Origin: Actinomycetota bacterium
Lineage (GTDB): Bacteria; Actinomycetota; Actinomycetes; Nanopelagicales; Nanopelagicaceae
Direction: 5' to 3'
DNA length: 36,434 nt
NCBI GenBank assembly: GCA_016870455.1
Contig: VGBN01000013.1
Span: forward strand, 1 to 36,434
The position numbers and the translations under genes are program-made. Numbering within the stretch: the stretch's first letter is position 1; each line of letters starts with the position of its first letter. Shown here piece after piece: positions 23,311-33,558 of the stretch. A model generated the notes under the pieces. It had not been told where the DNA came from. It made no database searches and saw only the letters and a program-made list of their open reading frames with translations.

Positions 23311-24578
23311 TTAATTAGCCTTTCAAATTTACTTGTGGATCTAAATGGTCCCACTACCGCAAGGGTAGGAGATACTGGCAGGATTTGGCGGGCAATTTCC
23401 TTAATTTGTTCTGGTGTTACCTCTGCAATCTCTCTAAGTATTTCATCGAAGCTAAGGACTTGCCCATAGACCAACTCACTTTTTCCAATTCGGGTCATCC
23501 GCGAGCCAGTATCCTCCTGACTTAAAACTAAAGCACCAGAGACCGCTCCCTTAGCGCGGGTAATCTCCTCCATAGATAATCCGTGTTGGGCCACATCTTG
23601 CAAAATACCTTGAATAACTCTTATCGCTTCATCTGCTTTATCTGGTTTACATCCAACATAAAAGGTGAGAACTCCACTTCCAGCAAATTGCTGGTTATAG
23701 GCATAGGTTGAGTAGGCAAGACCGCGTTTTTCTCTTATCTCTTGAAACAACCTCGATGACATTCCACCACCTAATGCAGATGAGAGGATACTTAATGCAA
23801 AGCGCCGTTTATCCTCTCTGGCGATCCCCGGAACGCCATAAACCAGGTGAGCTTGTTCCGTCTTGCGATCTAATAATGCTACCTGAGCTTTGCCTGCAAC
23901 CTTTACATTTTTTGATGCTCTAATTTTAAAGGAACTTTTTGCCTGATTTAAAAAATTATCTTTACTGAGTGCTTCTTCAACTAATGAAACTACATTCTTA
24001 TGTTTTATATTTCCAGCAACTGCAACAACTAAATCTTGAGGCAGATATCGCTTTTTATAGTAATTAAATACAGTACTGCGGCTCATTGAATTAATGGATT
24101 TAACTGTGCCTAAGATTGGTCTACCTAGTGGCGTATCCCCATAATATTTTTCTAAGAAGAGATCATGTATCAGATCACTTGGATCATCATCACGCATAGC
24201 AAGCTCTTCTAATACCACCTTCCGCTCAGCATCGACATCCGCTTGTTTTACATTAGATGAGGTAATCAAGTCACTTATTACATCCACCGCTAAAGGTAGA
24301 TCTTTATCAATAACCCGAGCATAAAAGCAGGTGTACTCCTTGGAGGTAAATGCATTAGTTTCCCCACCAACTGCTTCAATTGCAGAGGAGATTTCAAGTG
24401 CTGATCTTCGCTTTGTTCCCTTAAACAGAAGGTGTTCTAAAAAATGTGAGGCTCCCGCAGTTGAAAGTGATTCATCGCGAGAGCCAACATTAACCCAAAT
24501 ACCAAAAGCTGCAGAGCGAACAGATCTTTCCTCCTCTGTGACTATTCGTAAGCCACTGGGTAAGAGTGTTCTTGGCAA
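23307..24578 (-). CDS. M16 family zinc metallopeptidase
   Basis: This 423-residue protein has the inverted zinc motif HFLEH (H45, E48, H49) and the downstream acidic ligand region VVLEE at 121-125, so the catalytic site is intact. The second, inactive half follows (RQ..GLAYSTYAYN near residues 280-300), giving the length of single-chain bacterial M16B peptidases. No signal peptide is seen, so it is probably cytoplasmic. Its substrate is unknown; relatives are called processing-peptidase-like or PqqL-like by similarity only. The start is a TTG at 24578, one base after the pnp stop. It lies between pnp and dapB as in Streptomyces and mycobacteria. Confidence 0.92.
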   Translation of the reverse strand: MPRTLLPSGLRIVTEEERSVRSAAFGIWVNVGSRDESLSTAGASHFLEHLLFKGTKRRSALEISSAIEAVGGETNAFTSKEYTCFYARVIDKDLPLAVDVISDLITSSNVKQADVDAERKVVLEELAMRDDDPSDLIHDLFLEKYYGDTPLGRPILGTVKSINSMSRSTVFNYYKKRYLPQDLVVAVAGNIKHKNVVSLVEEALSKDNFLNQAKSSFKIRASKNVKVAGKAQVALLDRKTEQAHLVYGVPGIAREDKRRFALSILSSALGGGMSSRLFQEIREKRGLAYSTYAYNQQFAGSGVLTFYVGCKPDKADEAIRVIQGILQDVAQHGLSMEEITRAKGAVSGALVLSQEDTGSRMTRIGKSELVYGQVLSFDEILREIAEVTPEQIKEIARQILPVSPTLAVVGPFRSTSKFERLIK

Positions 24579-24579
24579 A

Positions 24580-26778
24580 TTACTCGCTCTTTGCTTCCTC
24601 TGAAAGATTTGCTGGCACTAATGAGTACTTGCCCTTTGGGTCAATCTCATTAATCACAACCTCAATCTTCTCTCCAACCTTCATTACATCCTCTAGATTT
24701 TCAATCCGCTTACCACCATGGATTTTGCGAATCTGAGAGATATGTAGCAAGCCATCTTTACCTGGAGCTAGGTTTACAAAAGCACCAAAGGTTGCAAGTT
24801 TCACAACTGAACCATTGAACTTATCACCGACAGCTAATTGGACTGGATTTGCGATCGCATTAATCTGCGCTTTGGCAGACTCAGCTGCTGAACCCTCAGT
24901 TGCTCCAATGTAAATGGTGCCATCATCTTCAATAGTGATATCTGCACCAGTCTCATCTTGAATCTGATTAATCATCTTGCCCTTAGGTCCAATCACAGCA
25001 CCAATCATGTCTACTGGAACTTTGATTGAGATGATTCGAGGAGCAAGCAGTGACATTTCATCTGGCGTGGAGATAGCTTGATTCATCACATCAAGAATGG
25101 CAAGCCGTGCCTCTTTTGCTTGTAAAAGCGCAGCAGATAAAACAGATGCCGGAATTCCATCAAGTTTTGTATCTAGCTGTAGGGCAGTTACAAACTCCTT
25201 GGTACCTGCAACCTTAAAGTCCATATCGCCAAAAGCATCCTCTGCTCCCAAGATATCGGTTAAGGCCACATACTCAGTCTTGCCATCAACCTCATCAGAG
25301 ATTAATCCCATAGCAATACCAGCTACTGGAGCCTTCAGCGGCACACCTGCATTTAGCAATGACATGGTAGATGCACAAACAGATCCCATCGATGTTGATC
25401 CATTTGATCCAAGTGCCTCAGACACCTGACGGATCGCATAAGGAAACTCTTCACGTGTTGGTAGAACTGGAACCAGAGCACGCTCTGCAAGAGCACCATG
25501 GCCAATTTCTCGTCGCTTTGGCGAACCAACTCTGCCAGTTTCACCAACGGAGTATGGCGGGAAGTTGTAATTGTGCATGTATCGCTTGTGATCTTCGGGT
25601 GAAAGAGTATCGAGCTGTTGTTCCATCTTTAACATATTTAAAGTTGTAATTCCCAATATCTGAGTCTCACCACGTTCAAATATCGCTGAGCCATGAACTC
25701 GTGGAATAACTTCAACCTCTGCGGTTAGGGCCCGAATATCACGTAAGCCACGTCCATCAATTCGAACCTTATCTCGTAAAACTCTCTGACGAACCAACTT
25801 TTTGGTTACAGATCTAAGCGATGCTGAGATCTCCTTAGTTCGCTCTGGGAAATCAGCTGCAATCTTTTCTATAACTGATGCGTTGATCTCCTCTAGTTTT
25901 GTCTCACGCTCTTGTTTGCCAGCAATGGTTAATGCCTTTGCTAACTCATCCTTTGCAGCTTTTTCAACTACCTCATAAATATCATCTTGATAATCAAGAA
26001 ACACTGGAAATTCACCAGTTGGTTTGGCTGCCAATTTTGCTAATGCAAGTTGTGCCTCACATAGGGTGCGTATAAATGGCTTTGCTGCTTCTAGTCCTTG
26101 TCCAACAATCTCTTCGGTTGGCACTGTAGCGCCACCCTTGATTAGTTCTATGGTCTTGTTTGTAGCTTCAGCCTCAACCATCATAATTGCAACATCATTA
26201 TCTGAGATTCGACCTGCAACTACCATGTCGAAAACTGCCTTTTCTAAATCAGAGTGATTTGGAAATGCAACCCATTGACCTTCGATGAGTGCAACTCTTA
26301 CACCGCCGATTGGTCCAGAAAATGGTAGGCCTGCCAATTGTGTTGACATAGAGGCAGCATTGATAGCTATTACGTCATACATATGATCAGGGTTTAAAGC
26401 CATCACAGTTACAACTATTTGAACCTCGTTACGTAATCCCTTAATAAAAGATGGACGTAATGGTCGATCAATTAATCGACAGGTAAGAATGGCATCCTCA
26501 GATGGACGCCCTTCGCGACGAAAGAATGATCCTGGAATCTTTCCAGCTGCGTACATACGCTCTTCCACATCAACAGTTAGTGGGAAGAAATCAAATTGAT
26601 CCTTCGGATTTTTTGATGCAGTAGTTGCAGATAGCAACATGCTGTCATCATCTAGGTAAACAACGGCTGTTCCCGCTGCTTGTCGAGCTAGTCGACCAGT
26701 TTCAAAGCGGATCTGCCGCTTTCCAAATTTGCCGTTGTCTATTTTTGCAACGGTCGATTGCACATCTTGACCCTCCAT
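24580..26778 (-). CDS. pnp: Polyribonucleotide nucleotidyltransferase (PNPase)
   Basis: PNPase degrades RNA from the 3 prime end by phosphorolysis. The 732-residue protein has two RNase PH-like domains separated by a helical domain (about 10-560), a KH domain with GPKGK at 597-601 and an S1 domain (about 650-722). The conserved [13 protein letters not shown] and KVAGT segments of the core are present. Its ATG has GGAG 7 nt upstream. It follows rpsO after 132 nt with hairpins in the gap, an arrangement known from many bacteria. The next gene starts one base after its stop. Confidence 0.97.
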   Translation of the reverse strand: MEGQDVQSTVAKIDNGKFGKRQIRFETGRLARQAAGTAVVYLDDDSMLLSATTASKNPKDQFDFFPLTVDVEERMYAAGKIPGSFFRREGRPSEDAILTCRLIDRPLRPSFIKGLRNEVQIVVTVMALNPDHMYDVIAINAASMSTQLAGLPFSGPIGGVRVALIEGQWVAFPNHSDLEKAVFDMVVAGRISDNDVAIMMVEAEATNKTIELIKGGATVPTEEIVGQGLEAAKPFIRTLCEAQLALAKLAAKPTGEFPVFLDYQDDIYEVVEKAAKDELAKALTIAGKQERETKLEEINASVIEKIAADFPERTKEISASLRSVTKKLVRQRVLRDKVRIDGRGLRDIRALTAEVEVIPRVHGSAIFERGETQILGITTLNMLKMEQQLDTLSPEDHKRYMHNYNFPPYSVGETGRVGSPKRREIGHGALAERALVPVLPTREEFPYAIRQVSEALGSNGSTSMGSVCASTMSLLNAGVPLKAPVAGIAMGLISDEVDGKTEYVALTDILGAEDAFGDMDFKVAGTKEFVTALQLDTKLDGIPASVLSAALLQAKEARLAILDVMNQAISTPDEMSLLAPRIISIKVPVDMIGAVIGPKGKMINQIQDETGADITIEDDGTIYIGATEGSAAESAKAQINAIANPVQLAVGDKFNGSVVKLATFGAFVNLAPGKDGLLHISQIRKIHGGKRIENLEDVMKVGEKIEVVINEIDPKGKYSLVPANLSEEAKSE

Positions 26779-26910
26779 GGGTCATCTCCATTTCTCAACA
26801 CTTTACTTCTAGAGAATGGATCTTCGATCGAAGTTCACGGAAAATCCTTTTCCGGAAACCACTACCGAGGACCAAAACTCTTAGCGGTAAAGTTTTTTGC
26901 TGATTGTTAT
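26779..26910 (-). promoter_or_regulatory. Structured rpsO-pnp intergenic leader
   Basis: The 132-nt gap has two inverted repeats: CGGAAAA-TCC-TTTTCCG at 26838-26854 and CTTC-GATC-GAAG at 26822-26833. A 10-bp palindrome TTTCCGGAAA (26849-26858) shares one arm with the first, so alternative pairings exist. The pnp ribosome site GGAG (complement of 26786-26789) lies just downstream. Neither stem is followed by a T-run, so they are not terminators. In enterobacteria a hairpin here is the target of RNase III and PNPase autoregulation, and actinobacteria have a described Actino-pnp leader motif; whether this is a member could not be tested. Confidence 0.4.
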
Positions 26911-27180
26911 TTAACGGCGAAGATCGAGCTTTTCGATAATCGCTCTATAGCGCTCAATGTCCGTCTTGGCGAGGTACTGCAAAATCCGGCGACGTTTACC
27001 AACCATCAATAACAAACCACGACGGTTGTGATGATCTTTCTTATTTGTCTGCAAATGTTGTGTTATCTCATCAATACGTTTTGAAAGAAGTGCTACCTGA
27101 GCTTCTGGGCTACCTGTGTCAGTTGCAGATGAGCCGTACTTACTAACTATTTCTTTTTTAACTTTTGGCGTTAATGCCAT
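26911..27180 (-). CDS. rpsO: 30S ribosomal protein S15
   Basis: S15 binds the central domain of 16S rRNA early in 30S assembly. The 89-residue length is exactly typical, and the [34 protein letters not shown] and [12 protein letters not shown] segments are hallmarks of the family. The ATG has a full AAGGAG ribosome site (complement of 27189-27194) 8 nt upstream. It lies between ribF and pnp, as in most bacteria. The upstream gap is structured and may take part in autoregulation. Confidence 0.98.
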   Translation of the reverse strand: MALTPKVKKEIVSKYGSSATDTGSPEAQVALLSKRIDEITQHLQTNKKDHHNRRGLLLMVGKRRRILQYLAKTDIERYRAIIEKLDLRR

Positions 27181-27306
27181 TTGTATTGCTCCTTCTGTCT
27201 GTCACGAGGGCCTCGGTGTTACTCACGAAGGCGCACTTTCTCGCTTTAGAGAAGGCAAGATTACCAGCGCAGTAGCAGATAATTAAAATCGAGGGGAAAT
27301 TGAGCG
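27181..27306 (-). promoter_or_regulatory. Structured leader upstream of rpsO
   Basis: The 126-nt gap between ribF and rpsO has two stems: CTTTCTC-GCTTTA-GAGAAGG at 27236-27255 (one wobble pair) and CACGAG-GGC-CTCGGTG at 27203-27218 (one bulge). The second lies just upstream of the strong AAGGAG at 27189-27194. S15 represses its own mRNA through leader structures that differ between phyla, so a regulatory role is plausible, but nothing here identifies a known S15-binding fold. A candidate -10 TAATCT lies upstream of the first stem, without a clear -35. Confidence 0.35.
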
Positions 27307-28182
27307 TTATTTACTGGTTAATTCCCGTGCTTGATCACAATCTTTTTTCATTTGTGTAAGCAGATCTGGTAAACCATCGAACTTTAAAGTGTCACGCAAT
27401 CTAAAACCAAACTCAACCTTGGCCTCTTGATCATAAAGATCTAAATCAATTTGATCAATTGCATAAGCCTCAACTTGACGACCTCTTGCACCTGAAAAGG
27501 TTGGATTGGTTCCGATAGATATTGCAGCTGGCCAACGACTTTGCCCAACACTTAACCAGCCAGCATAAACACCATCTGCCGGAATTGTGGCAAGAGAATT
27601 TAAACCAAGATTGGCAGTTGGATAGCCAATTGCTCTACCCCGCTTTTCACCATGCACCACCTTGCCCTTTAGATAAAACTTTCGGGTAAGTAATTCATTA
27701 GCTCGCTCAATCTGACCATCGATTATCAAACTTCTAATTCTTGTAGAGGAGATGGTTGAACCTCGATCCTCCTGTAATTTCACAACCGACAGATCAAATC
27801 CATACTTAGGTGCCATCTCTGCGAGATATTTTGGTGTTCCTTGGGCCTTATAGCCAAAGTTGAAGTTTTCACCGATAACAACATGCTCTGCACCAAATCG
27901 GCCAATCAATATATCCTCAATAAATTGCTCTGGTGATAATGTGGAAAACTCCTTGGTGAAATTAATAATCTCAACATGTAAGGCACCAGCGGCTTTTAAA
28001 AAATGGATTCGATCTTCAACTGACATTAAAGCAGAGGGAGTTCGCTCGGGAGCAACAACTAAGGTGGGATGCGGATCAAATGTCACCACAGTAACCTCGC
28101 CTAAATGCTTGGCAGTGGCAATTATCTGCTGATGCCCAGCATGAACCCCATCAAATATGCCAACCGCCAAAACTTTTTTCAT
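27307..28182 (-). CDS. ribF: Bifunctional riboflavin kinase / FAD synthetase
   Basis: RibF phosphorylates riboflavin to FMN and adenylates FMN to FAD. The 291-residue protein has an N-terminal nucleotidyltransferase domain with HAGH at residues 14-17 and the ISSTRIR segment, and a C-terminal flavokinase domain with the KRGRAIGYPTANLG motif from about residue 180. Both halves are complete. It lies between truB and rpsO, as is common. Its products serve flavoenzymes in this window such as ThyX and the hydroxyproline dehydrogenase subunits, although there is no direct genetic link. Confidence 0.96.
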   Translation of the reverse strand: MKKVLAVGIFDGVHAGHQQIIATAKHLGEVTVVTFDPHPTLVVAPERTPSALMSVEDRIHFLKAAGALHVEIINFTKEFSTLSPEQFIEDILIGRFGAEHVVIGENFNFGYKAQGTPKYLAEMAPKYGFDLSVVKLQEDRGSTISSTRIRSLIIDGQIERANELLTRKFYLKGKVVHGEKRGRAIGYPTANLGLNSLATIPADGVYAGWLSVGQSRWPAAISIGTNPTFSGARGRQVEAYAIDQIDLDLYDQEAKVEFGFRLRDTLKFDGLPDLLTQMKKDCDQARELTSK

Positions 28183-28207
28183 ATCTATATTGTTTCACAA
28201 AACATAA

Positions 28208-29083
28208 TTACTCACTTGCTTTAACCAAAATCGGCGCAGCCTTTATCTCTGATCCTTGTAACTTGTTCTCCAGCAATCCAATAAATGAACCTTGCGAATC
28301 TAGTGCTGCTACTACACCTGGCTTTGCATTTTGAGGAATCGAGCGTCCATATGTGATCTCTCTGGCCTCTGATAAATCTAGAGTTCTTATTGGGAAAATC
28401 TTCTCAACCACTTCAGTAATTGGAATCAGCTTGGCATCTGCTACCTCTTGGCACTGATCTAGTAAAAAAGGAGAAACTAATGTTCGCTTTAGTGATATTA
28501 GATGTCCACCAACCTGTAATGATTCACCTAGATCCCGCGCAATCGATCTAATGTAGGTGCCAGTTGAACACGTAACAGAGATATCTACCTCCACACCTTT
28601 TTCTATTCTTCTTATCTCTTTAACAGTAATCTCATCTATAGTCACATCTCGCTCAGGAATTGATACCTGCTCTCCCGCACGAACTCGTGCATGAGCAGAT
28701 TTTCCATCAATCTTAATGGCAGAGACTGAGCTAGGGCGTTGCTTGATTTTTCCAACAAATTTTAAGAGCTCACTCTTAATTATTTGCTCAGTTAACTTAT
28801 CTATCACCTCTTGTGCAGCAGTGAAAACTACATCACCATCTTTATCATCTGTATGGGTGGCTTTACCCAACAAAATACTGGCCTCATATGATTTTTTACC
28901 CTCGGTGATGTAGGAAAGTAATCTGGTGGCCAAGCCAACGCCTAGTACTAAAACTCCGGTTGCCATCGGATCTAAGGTTCCAGCATGGCCAACTTTCTTG
29001 GTATTTAATCTTTTGCGTGCCAATGCAACCACATCATGACTTGTCATTGCCGCGGCTTTATTGACCAGTAAAAAGCCATCCAT
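28208..29083 (-). CDS. truB: tRNA pseudouridine(55) synthase
   Basis: TruB makes pseudouridine 55 in the T-loop of tRNAs. The 291-residue protein has the catalytic aspartate D38 in GHAGTLDPMATG, the K-x-YE-type segment KKSYEASILLGKATHTDD and the RPSSVSAIKIDGKSAH motif. The conserved CSTGTYIRSIARDLG stretch is also present. It follows rbfA after 11 nt, the standard order infB-rbfA-truB-ribF. Nothing unusual is seen. Confidence 0.97.
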   Translation of the reverse strand: MDGFLLVNKAAAMTSHDVVALARKRLNTKKVGHAGTLDPMATGVLVLGVGLATRLLSYITEGKKSYEASILLGKATHTDDKDGDVVFTAAQEVIDKLTEQIIKSELLKFVGKIKQRPSSVSAIKIDGKSAHARVRAGEQVSIPERDVTIDEITVKEIRRIEKGVEVDISVTCSTGTYIRSIARDLGESLQVGGHLISLKRTLVSPFLLDQCQEVADAKLIPITEVVEKIFPIRTLDLSEAREITYGRSIPQNAKPGVVAALDSQGSFIGLLENKLQGSEIKAAPILVKASE

Positions 29084-29094
29084 TAAATCACCGT

Positions 29095-29508
29095 TTAATT
29101 ATGTTTTTTATAAGGATCTTCAGCAACAGGCTTAGCACCTGCTCTTAATTTCTCCAGTTCAGCATCTGCTTTATGCATCTGTTCAATCAAATCATTCATC
29201 GCTGAAGCTGAATCAGCCATTCCATCTAAGAAAAACTCTAAGGTTGGAGTGACTCTTAATCCAAGTGCACGGCCCACCTCAGATCTAAGCATTCCTTTTG
29301 CACTACTTAATGCTGCTGCACTGGATTCATGTGCGGCTGTATCCCCTAACACGGTATAAAAAATCGATGCCTGCTGTAAATCTCCAGTAACACGCACATC
29401 AGTTATTGTCACAAAGCCAAGTCTTGGATCTTTAACCCTTGATTCAAGAGCATTTGCAATTATCTCTTTAATTCGATCTGCAACCTGTAGTGGACGTTTA
29501 CTTGGCAT
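29095..29508 (-). CDS. rbfA: 30S ribosome-binding factor RbfA
   Basis: RbfA is a KH-fold assembly factor that binds the 30S subunit and assists 16S rRNA 5 prime-end maturation. The 137-residue protein has the family segments RVADRIKEIIANAL, VKDPRLGFVTITDVRVTGDLQ and ALGLRVTPTLEFFLD. It begins 3 nt after the infB stop. Lysine-rich residues at the C-terminus (EDPYKKHN) are a common variable tail. Confidence 0.96.
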   Translation of the reverse strand: MPSKRPLQVADRIKEIIANALESRVKDPRLGFVTITDVRVTGDLQQASIFYTVLGDTAAHESSAAALSSAKGMLRSEVGRALGLRVTPTLEFFLDGMADSASAMNDLIEQMHKADAELEKLRAGAKPVAEDPYKKHN

Positions 29509-29511
29509 GAT

Positions 29512-32148
29512 TTAAGCCCGCTTTTTCTCACGAATTTCATATACCTGAATCACATCTGATACTTGTAGATCTTTAAATGATCCAAGGCCGATACCGCACT
29601 CAAATCCCTCTCGAACCTCAGTGGCATCATCCTTAAATCGTCGCAATGATTCAATACTTAAGTTCTCGCCAATTACAACACCAGCTCGCATTGTGCGAAC
29701 CTTGGCATTTCGGCGAATAATTCCATCCAAGACCATACATCCCGCAATATTTCCAAACTTGCTGGACTTAAAGATATCTCTAACCTCAGCATTACCAAGT
29801 ACTGCCTCTTCAAACTCTGGCTTAAGAAGTCCCTTAAGTGATGCTTCAATATCCTCAATCGCTTTATAGATGACGGTATAGAACTTGATATCAACACCTT
29901 CATGCTCGGCAAAGACTGCTGTTTGTGGCTCTGGTTTAACGTTAAAGCCGATAATCACCGCAGTAGAGGCTGATGCCAATGTGACATCATTCTTAGTTAT
30001 CGCACCAACACCTCGATGAATAACTCGTAGATCCACCTCAGTGCCAACATCTAACTGAACCAATGCATCTTCGAGGGCTTCAACAGATCCAGATACATCA
30101 CCCTTTAATATTAAGTTCAAGGTTGAAACCTTTGATTGCTCCAAGAAATCCTCTAGTGAAACCTTCTTGCGTGCCTTTGCCAAAGAAGCATTTCGCTGTG
30201 CTAACTGACGTTTTTCAGCAATCTGACGAACAGTGCGATCATCTTCTGCGACAATAAATGAGTCACCAGCTCCTGGTACAGAGGTGAAACCTAAAACTTG
30301 AACCGGTCTAGAAGGTCCTGCCTCCTCCAAAGTTTGCCCATGCTCATCAAGCATCGCACGAACACGACCATAGGCACCGCCAGCGACAATTGCATCGCCC
30401 ACATACAAAGTTCCTCGTTGCACCAATACAGTTGCAACTGGCCCTCGACCTTTATCAAGGTTTGCTTCAATTGCCACACCTCGAGCAATATCATCAGCAA
30501 TCGCCCGCAAATCAATAGCTGCATCTGCAGTTAACAAAATTGCTGCTATCAAATCATCAATACCTTTGCCAGAAAGAGCTGAAACATTTACAAACATGGT
30601 CTGTCCGCCATACTCCTCTGCGATCAGGTTGTATTCAGTTAACTGTTGACGAATCTTGTCTGGATTAGCACCCTCTTTATCGATCTTATTTACTGCCACC
30701 ACGATCGGTACATCTGCTGCTTGAGCATGATTTAATGCCTCAATAGTCTGAGGCATAACACCGTCATCGGCGGCAACAACCAAAACAGCAATATCAGTTA
30801 CCTTCGCTCCTCGAGCTCGCATAGCGGTGAAGGCTTCATGGCCTGGGGTATCAATAAAGGTAATCGCACGCTGCGCACCCTCATGTTCATGGTGAATTTG
30901 ATAGGCACCAATGTGTTGGGTAATTCCACCTGCTTCAGATTTCACAACCTCAGTTGATCGAATTGCATCCAACAATCTAGTTTTACCATGATCAACATGT
31001 CCCATAACCGTCACAATTGGCGAGCGCACAACCAAATCAGCTGGATCAATTTCAGATAACTCTTGCTCCAAGTTGATATCAAACTCTTCAAGTATCTCGC
31101 GGTCCTCATCCTCAGGACTTACGATCTGGATGATAAAGCCAAGCTCTGCACCTAGTAAGGTAAAAGTATCCTCATCAACTGATTGTGTAGCAGTTACCAT
31201 CTCACCTAGGTGAAATAATGCCGAAACTAATGCAGCTGGATCTGCTTTGATCTTCTCGGCAAAATCCATCAAGGTGGCACCGCGACGCATGCGCACCACA
31301 GTTTTTCCATCACCCTTTGGTACTACCGCACCTCCTAGTTGTGGTGCTGGTAGATTTTCAAAATCCTCACGTCTTTCTTTTTTACTCTTTTGTCCACGAT
31401 TTTTATTTTTACCTTTACCACCTTTACCAAATGCACCAGCTGCGCCGCCTCTTTGCGGAGGACGGCCACCACCCTTGCCACCAAATGGTGAACCAGTAGG
31501 TGATGATGGTGCGCGATAGGCAGATGGTGCAGCTGTTGAACGAGAGGTTGTTGCACCAGAGTTTGGTCTTTGATTATTTGCAGGTGGACGCGCTGCAAAT
31601 CCGGGACGGACAGAGCCTGGTCTTGCACCAGCCATTGGTGGACGTTGGCCAGGTGCTAATCTGCCAGGAGTTCTGCCTGCCTCACCAGGTCTAATTGGTC
31701 TAGCTGGTGGACGCGGTCCACCGCCACCAGTACTAAATGGATTATTACCTGCTCGTGGTGGACGTGGCATTCCACTAGCTGTTGTTGCACCAGTTGCTGA
31801 ACTACTACCTGGTGTGGTGAATGGATTGTTTACACCTCTAGCCGGTGGTGTAGCAGAGCGTGTATTTGGTGTGACATCTTCAACCATCTTTTTTAACTCA
31901 GGTGGTAGATCCTCCACCTTCACAGTTTGTTTTGGCGCAGCCTTTTTCGCGGGAGCTTTTTTCACCTTTGGCGCAGCCTCGGCTGGAACTAAATCTGGAA
32001 ACTTATCCATCAACTTGCGCACCACTGGTGCCTCAACAGTTGATGATGCTGAGCGAACAAACTCGCCCACCTCTTGTAGCTTAGCTAGCAGCTCTTTACT
32101 TTCCAGCCCTAACTCTTTAGCTAACTCATATACGCGGACCTTGGCCAC
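29512..32148 (-). CDS. infB: Translation initiation factor IF-2
   Basis: IF-2 is the GTPase that places initiator tRNA on the 30S subunit and promotes subunit joining. The 878-residue protein has an N-terminal IF2N helix-rich region (1-55), a long low-complexity linker rich in Gly, Pro, Arg and Ala (about 95-260), a second IF2N-type region, the G domain with GHVDHGKT at 383-390, DTPGHE and NKID, and beta-barrel and C-terminal initiator-tRNA domains. The start is GTG at 32148 with AAGGAG (complement of 32153-32158) 4 nt upstream. A small CGCGT-TACTT-ACGCG stem lies just before it. The order nusA-ylxR-infB-rbfA is conserved. Confidence 0.97.
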   Translation of the reverse strand: MAKVRVYELAKELGLESKELLAKLQEVGEFVRSASSTVEAPVVRKLMDKFPDLVPAEAAPKVKKAPAKKAAPKQTVKVEDLPPELKKMVEDVTPNTRSATPPARGVNNPFTTPGSSSATGATTASGMPRPPRAGNNPFSTGGGGPRPPARPIRPGEAGRTPGRLAPGQRPPMAGARPGSVRPGFAARPPANNQRPNSGATTSRSTAAPSAYRAPSSPTGSPFGGKGGGRPPQRGGAAGAFGKGGKGKNKNRGQKSKKERREDFENLPAPQLGGAVVPKGDGKTVVRMRRGATLMDFAEKIKADPAALVSALFHLGEMVTATQSVDEDTFTLLGAELGFIIQIVSPEDEDREILEEFDINLEQELSEIDPADLVVRSPIVTVMGHVDHGKTRLLDAIRSTEVVKSEAGGITQHIGAYQIHHEHEGAQRAITFIDTPGHEAFTAMRARGAKVTDIAVLVVAADDGVMPQTIEALNHAQAADVPIVVAVNKIDKEGANPDKIRQQLTEYNLIAEEYGGQTMFVNVSALSGKGIDDLIAAILLTADAAIDLRAIADDIARGVAIEANLDKGRGPVATVLVQRGTLYVGDAIVAGGAYGRVRAMLDEHGQTLEEAGPSRPVQVLGFTSVPGAGDSFIVAEDDRTVRQIAEKRQLAQRNASLAKARKKVSLEDFLEQSKVSTLNLILKGDVSGSVEALEDALVQLDVGTEVDLRVIHRGVGAITKNDVTLASASTAVIIGFNVKPEPQTAVFAEHEGVDIKFYTVIYKAIEDIEASLKGLLKPEFEEAVLGNAEVRDIFKSSKFGNIAGCMVLDGIIRRNAKVRTMRAGVVIGENLSIESLRRFKDDATEVREGFECGIGLGSFKDLQVSDVIQVYEIREKKRA

Positions 32149-32255
32149 ACTGCTCCTTCTTCTGGCCCCGCGTTACTTACGCGCGAGCCTAAATAGACCT
32201 ACTCATAATCTGGTGGTGCTCATTAGAGTGTCATTCTCGCTCGCTCCATACATTT
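32149..32255 (-). promoter_or_regulatory. ylxR-infB intergenic leader
   Basis: This 107-nt gap holds the infB ribosome site AAGGAG (complement of 32153-32158) and a 5-bp stem CGCGT-TACTT-ACGCG at 32169-32183 directly upstream of it. I could not identify a convincing promoter or terminator. The stem may affect infB initiation, but it is short. Confidence 0.35.
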
Positions 32256-32516
32256 TTATTTACCTAATCCATTTAGGTAATCTGCTAACTCTTTGGTTTT
32301 AATCTCACCTTCAAACTTAAAGGCGTGATTAAAAGCCTTTCGTTCAGTTGCCACCGCAAAGCAGTTTGGGTGAAGCCAGGCTCCCCGACCACTCATTCGT
32401 TGGTGTAAATCGACAACTACTACATTATCGATTAAAACTGTTCGAATTAAACCTTCTCTGGTATCCAACCTTCGGCAGGCTATACAACTGCGCTGCCTAA
32501 GTTTTTTACTAGACAT
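32256..32516 (-). CDS. ylxR: YlxR (DUF448) family protein
   Basis: YlxR proteins are small RNA-binding factors encoded between nusA and infB; one member binds the RNase P subunit. I start it at the ATG at 32516 (86 residues), because the family begins with the RSCIACRR segment near residue 8; a longer reading to 32618 would overlap the end of nusA by 89 bases with no matching sequence. The conserved GRGAWLHPNC segment is present. It lies 13 nt after nusA. Confidence 0.92.
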   Translation of the reverse strand: MSSKKLRQRSCIACRRLDTREGLIRTVLIDNVVVVDLHQRMSGRGAWLHPNCFAVATERKAFNHAFKFEGEIKTKELADYLNGLGK

Positions 32517-32529
32517 CGCTGACTCTACC

Positions 32530-33558
32530 CTAAGCCCCTTCAATGGGTGAAATAGTTGGCATCGGCTCTGCCTTTTCCGCCTTGATTTGGGTGACTGGAT
32601 TATCTGGATGGATATCAATACGCCACTGGGTTAGCCGAGCGGCAAGTCTGGCATTTTGGCCATCTTTACCAATTGCAAGTGATAATTGATAATCCGGAAC
32701 AATCACCTTGGCAGATTTTGCAGCTAAATCAACAATCTCAACTGAGCTCACCTTTGCCGGCGCTAATGCATTTGCCACATAGGCGGCAGGATCATCTGAG
32801 TAATCAATAATGTCAATCTTTTCACCATTCAACTCATTCATTACATTTTGCGCCCTACTTCCTTGTGGTCCAATTAAAGCGCCCTTAGCACTGACTCCTG
32901 CGCGATGAGTTCTTACTGATAACTTTGTTCTAGCACCAGGCTCTCTAGCAATTCCAACAATATCAACCACCCGATCTTTGATCTCAGGCACCTCTAATGC
33001 AAACAACATCTTCACAAATGCTGGATGAGTTCTAGATAAAGTTACCTCTGGGCCTTTTTCTCCCTGCTTAACATCTACTACAAAACATTTAATACGATCG
33101 CCATGTTTGAAAACCTCACCCTTTACCTGCTCAGCCGGTGGCACCTTTCCTTCAACTCGACCTAAGCTGACATAGATCACCTCAGCATCTCTACCCTGCT
33201 GCACAATTCCACCAATTACATCACCAACACTTCCAGAAAACTCAGTAACAACCTCAAGATCTTTTGCCTGTCGCATCTTCTCTTTAATTACTTTACGTGC
33301 AGTTTTATCAGCTAATTTTGCAAAGCCAGCTGGATTATCAGTAATAGTGTCAATGCGATCACCATCTGGGCCAAGTACCGGCACATAAATTACTAACTCA
33401 CCAGTTTGTCTATTTAATACCGCCCGCCCATGTGGTTTAGCAGCTGGCAACTCTGCATATTTTTTTGCCACCTCATTTTCAATGGCGTTAATCAATCGCT
33501 CAAGTGGCAGCTTCTTTTCTTGGGCTAGAAGTTTTAGAGCTTCAACATCAACACTCAT
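32530..33558 (-). CDS. nusA: Transcription termination/antitermination protein NusA
   Basis: NusA binds RNA polymerase and RNA to control pausing, termination and rRNA antitermination. The 342-residue protein has an N-terminal polymerase-binding domain (1-100), an S1 domain (about 107-175), and two KH domains with GPQGSR at 230-235 and GKDGQN at 297-302. It has no acidic C-terminal repeats, as is usual outside proteobacteria. It overlaps rimP by 4 nt (ATGA). The rimP-nusA-ylxR-infB order is the standard operon. Confidence 0.97.
   Translation of the reverse strand: MSVDVEALKLLAQEKKLPLERLINAIENEVAKKYAELPAAKPHGRAVLNRQTGELVIYVPVLGPDGDRIDTITDNPAGFAKLADKTARKVIKEKMRQAKDLEVVTEFSGSVGDVIGGIVQQGRDAEVIYVSLGRVEGKVPPAEQVKGEVFKHGDRIKCFVVDVKQGEKGPEVTLSRTHPAFVKMLFALEVPEIKDRVVDIVGIAREPGARTKLSVRTHRAGVSAKGALIGPQGSRAQNVMNELNGEKIDIIDYSDDPAAYVANALAPAKVSSVEIVDLAAKSAKVIVPDYQLSLAIGKDGQNARLAARLTQWRIDIHPDNPVTQIKAEKAEPMPTISPIEGA

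Noticed and set aside
31247..31694. Overlapping long reading frames opposite infB
   Set aside because: They are antisense to the Gly/Pro/Arg-rich linker of IF-2, and their composition (repeated L, H, P and V) is a by-product of that low-complexity sequence.
32256..32618. Longer ylxR reading frame of 120 residues
   Set aside because: The first 34 residues overlap the end of nusA and do not match the family; the RSCIACRR start near the ATG at 32516 is the expected N-terminus.
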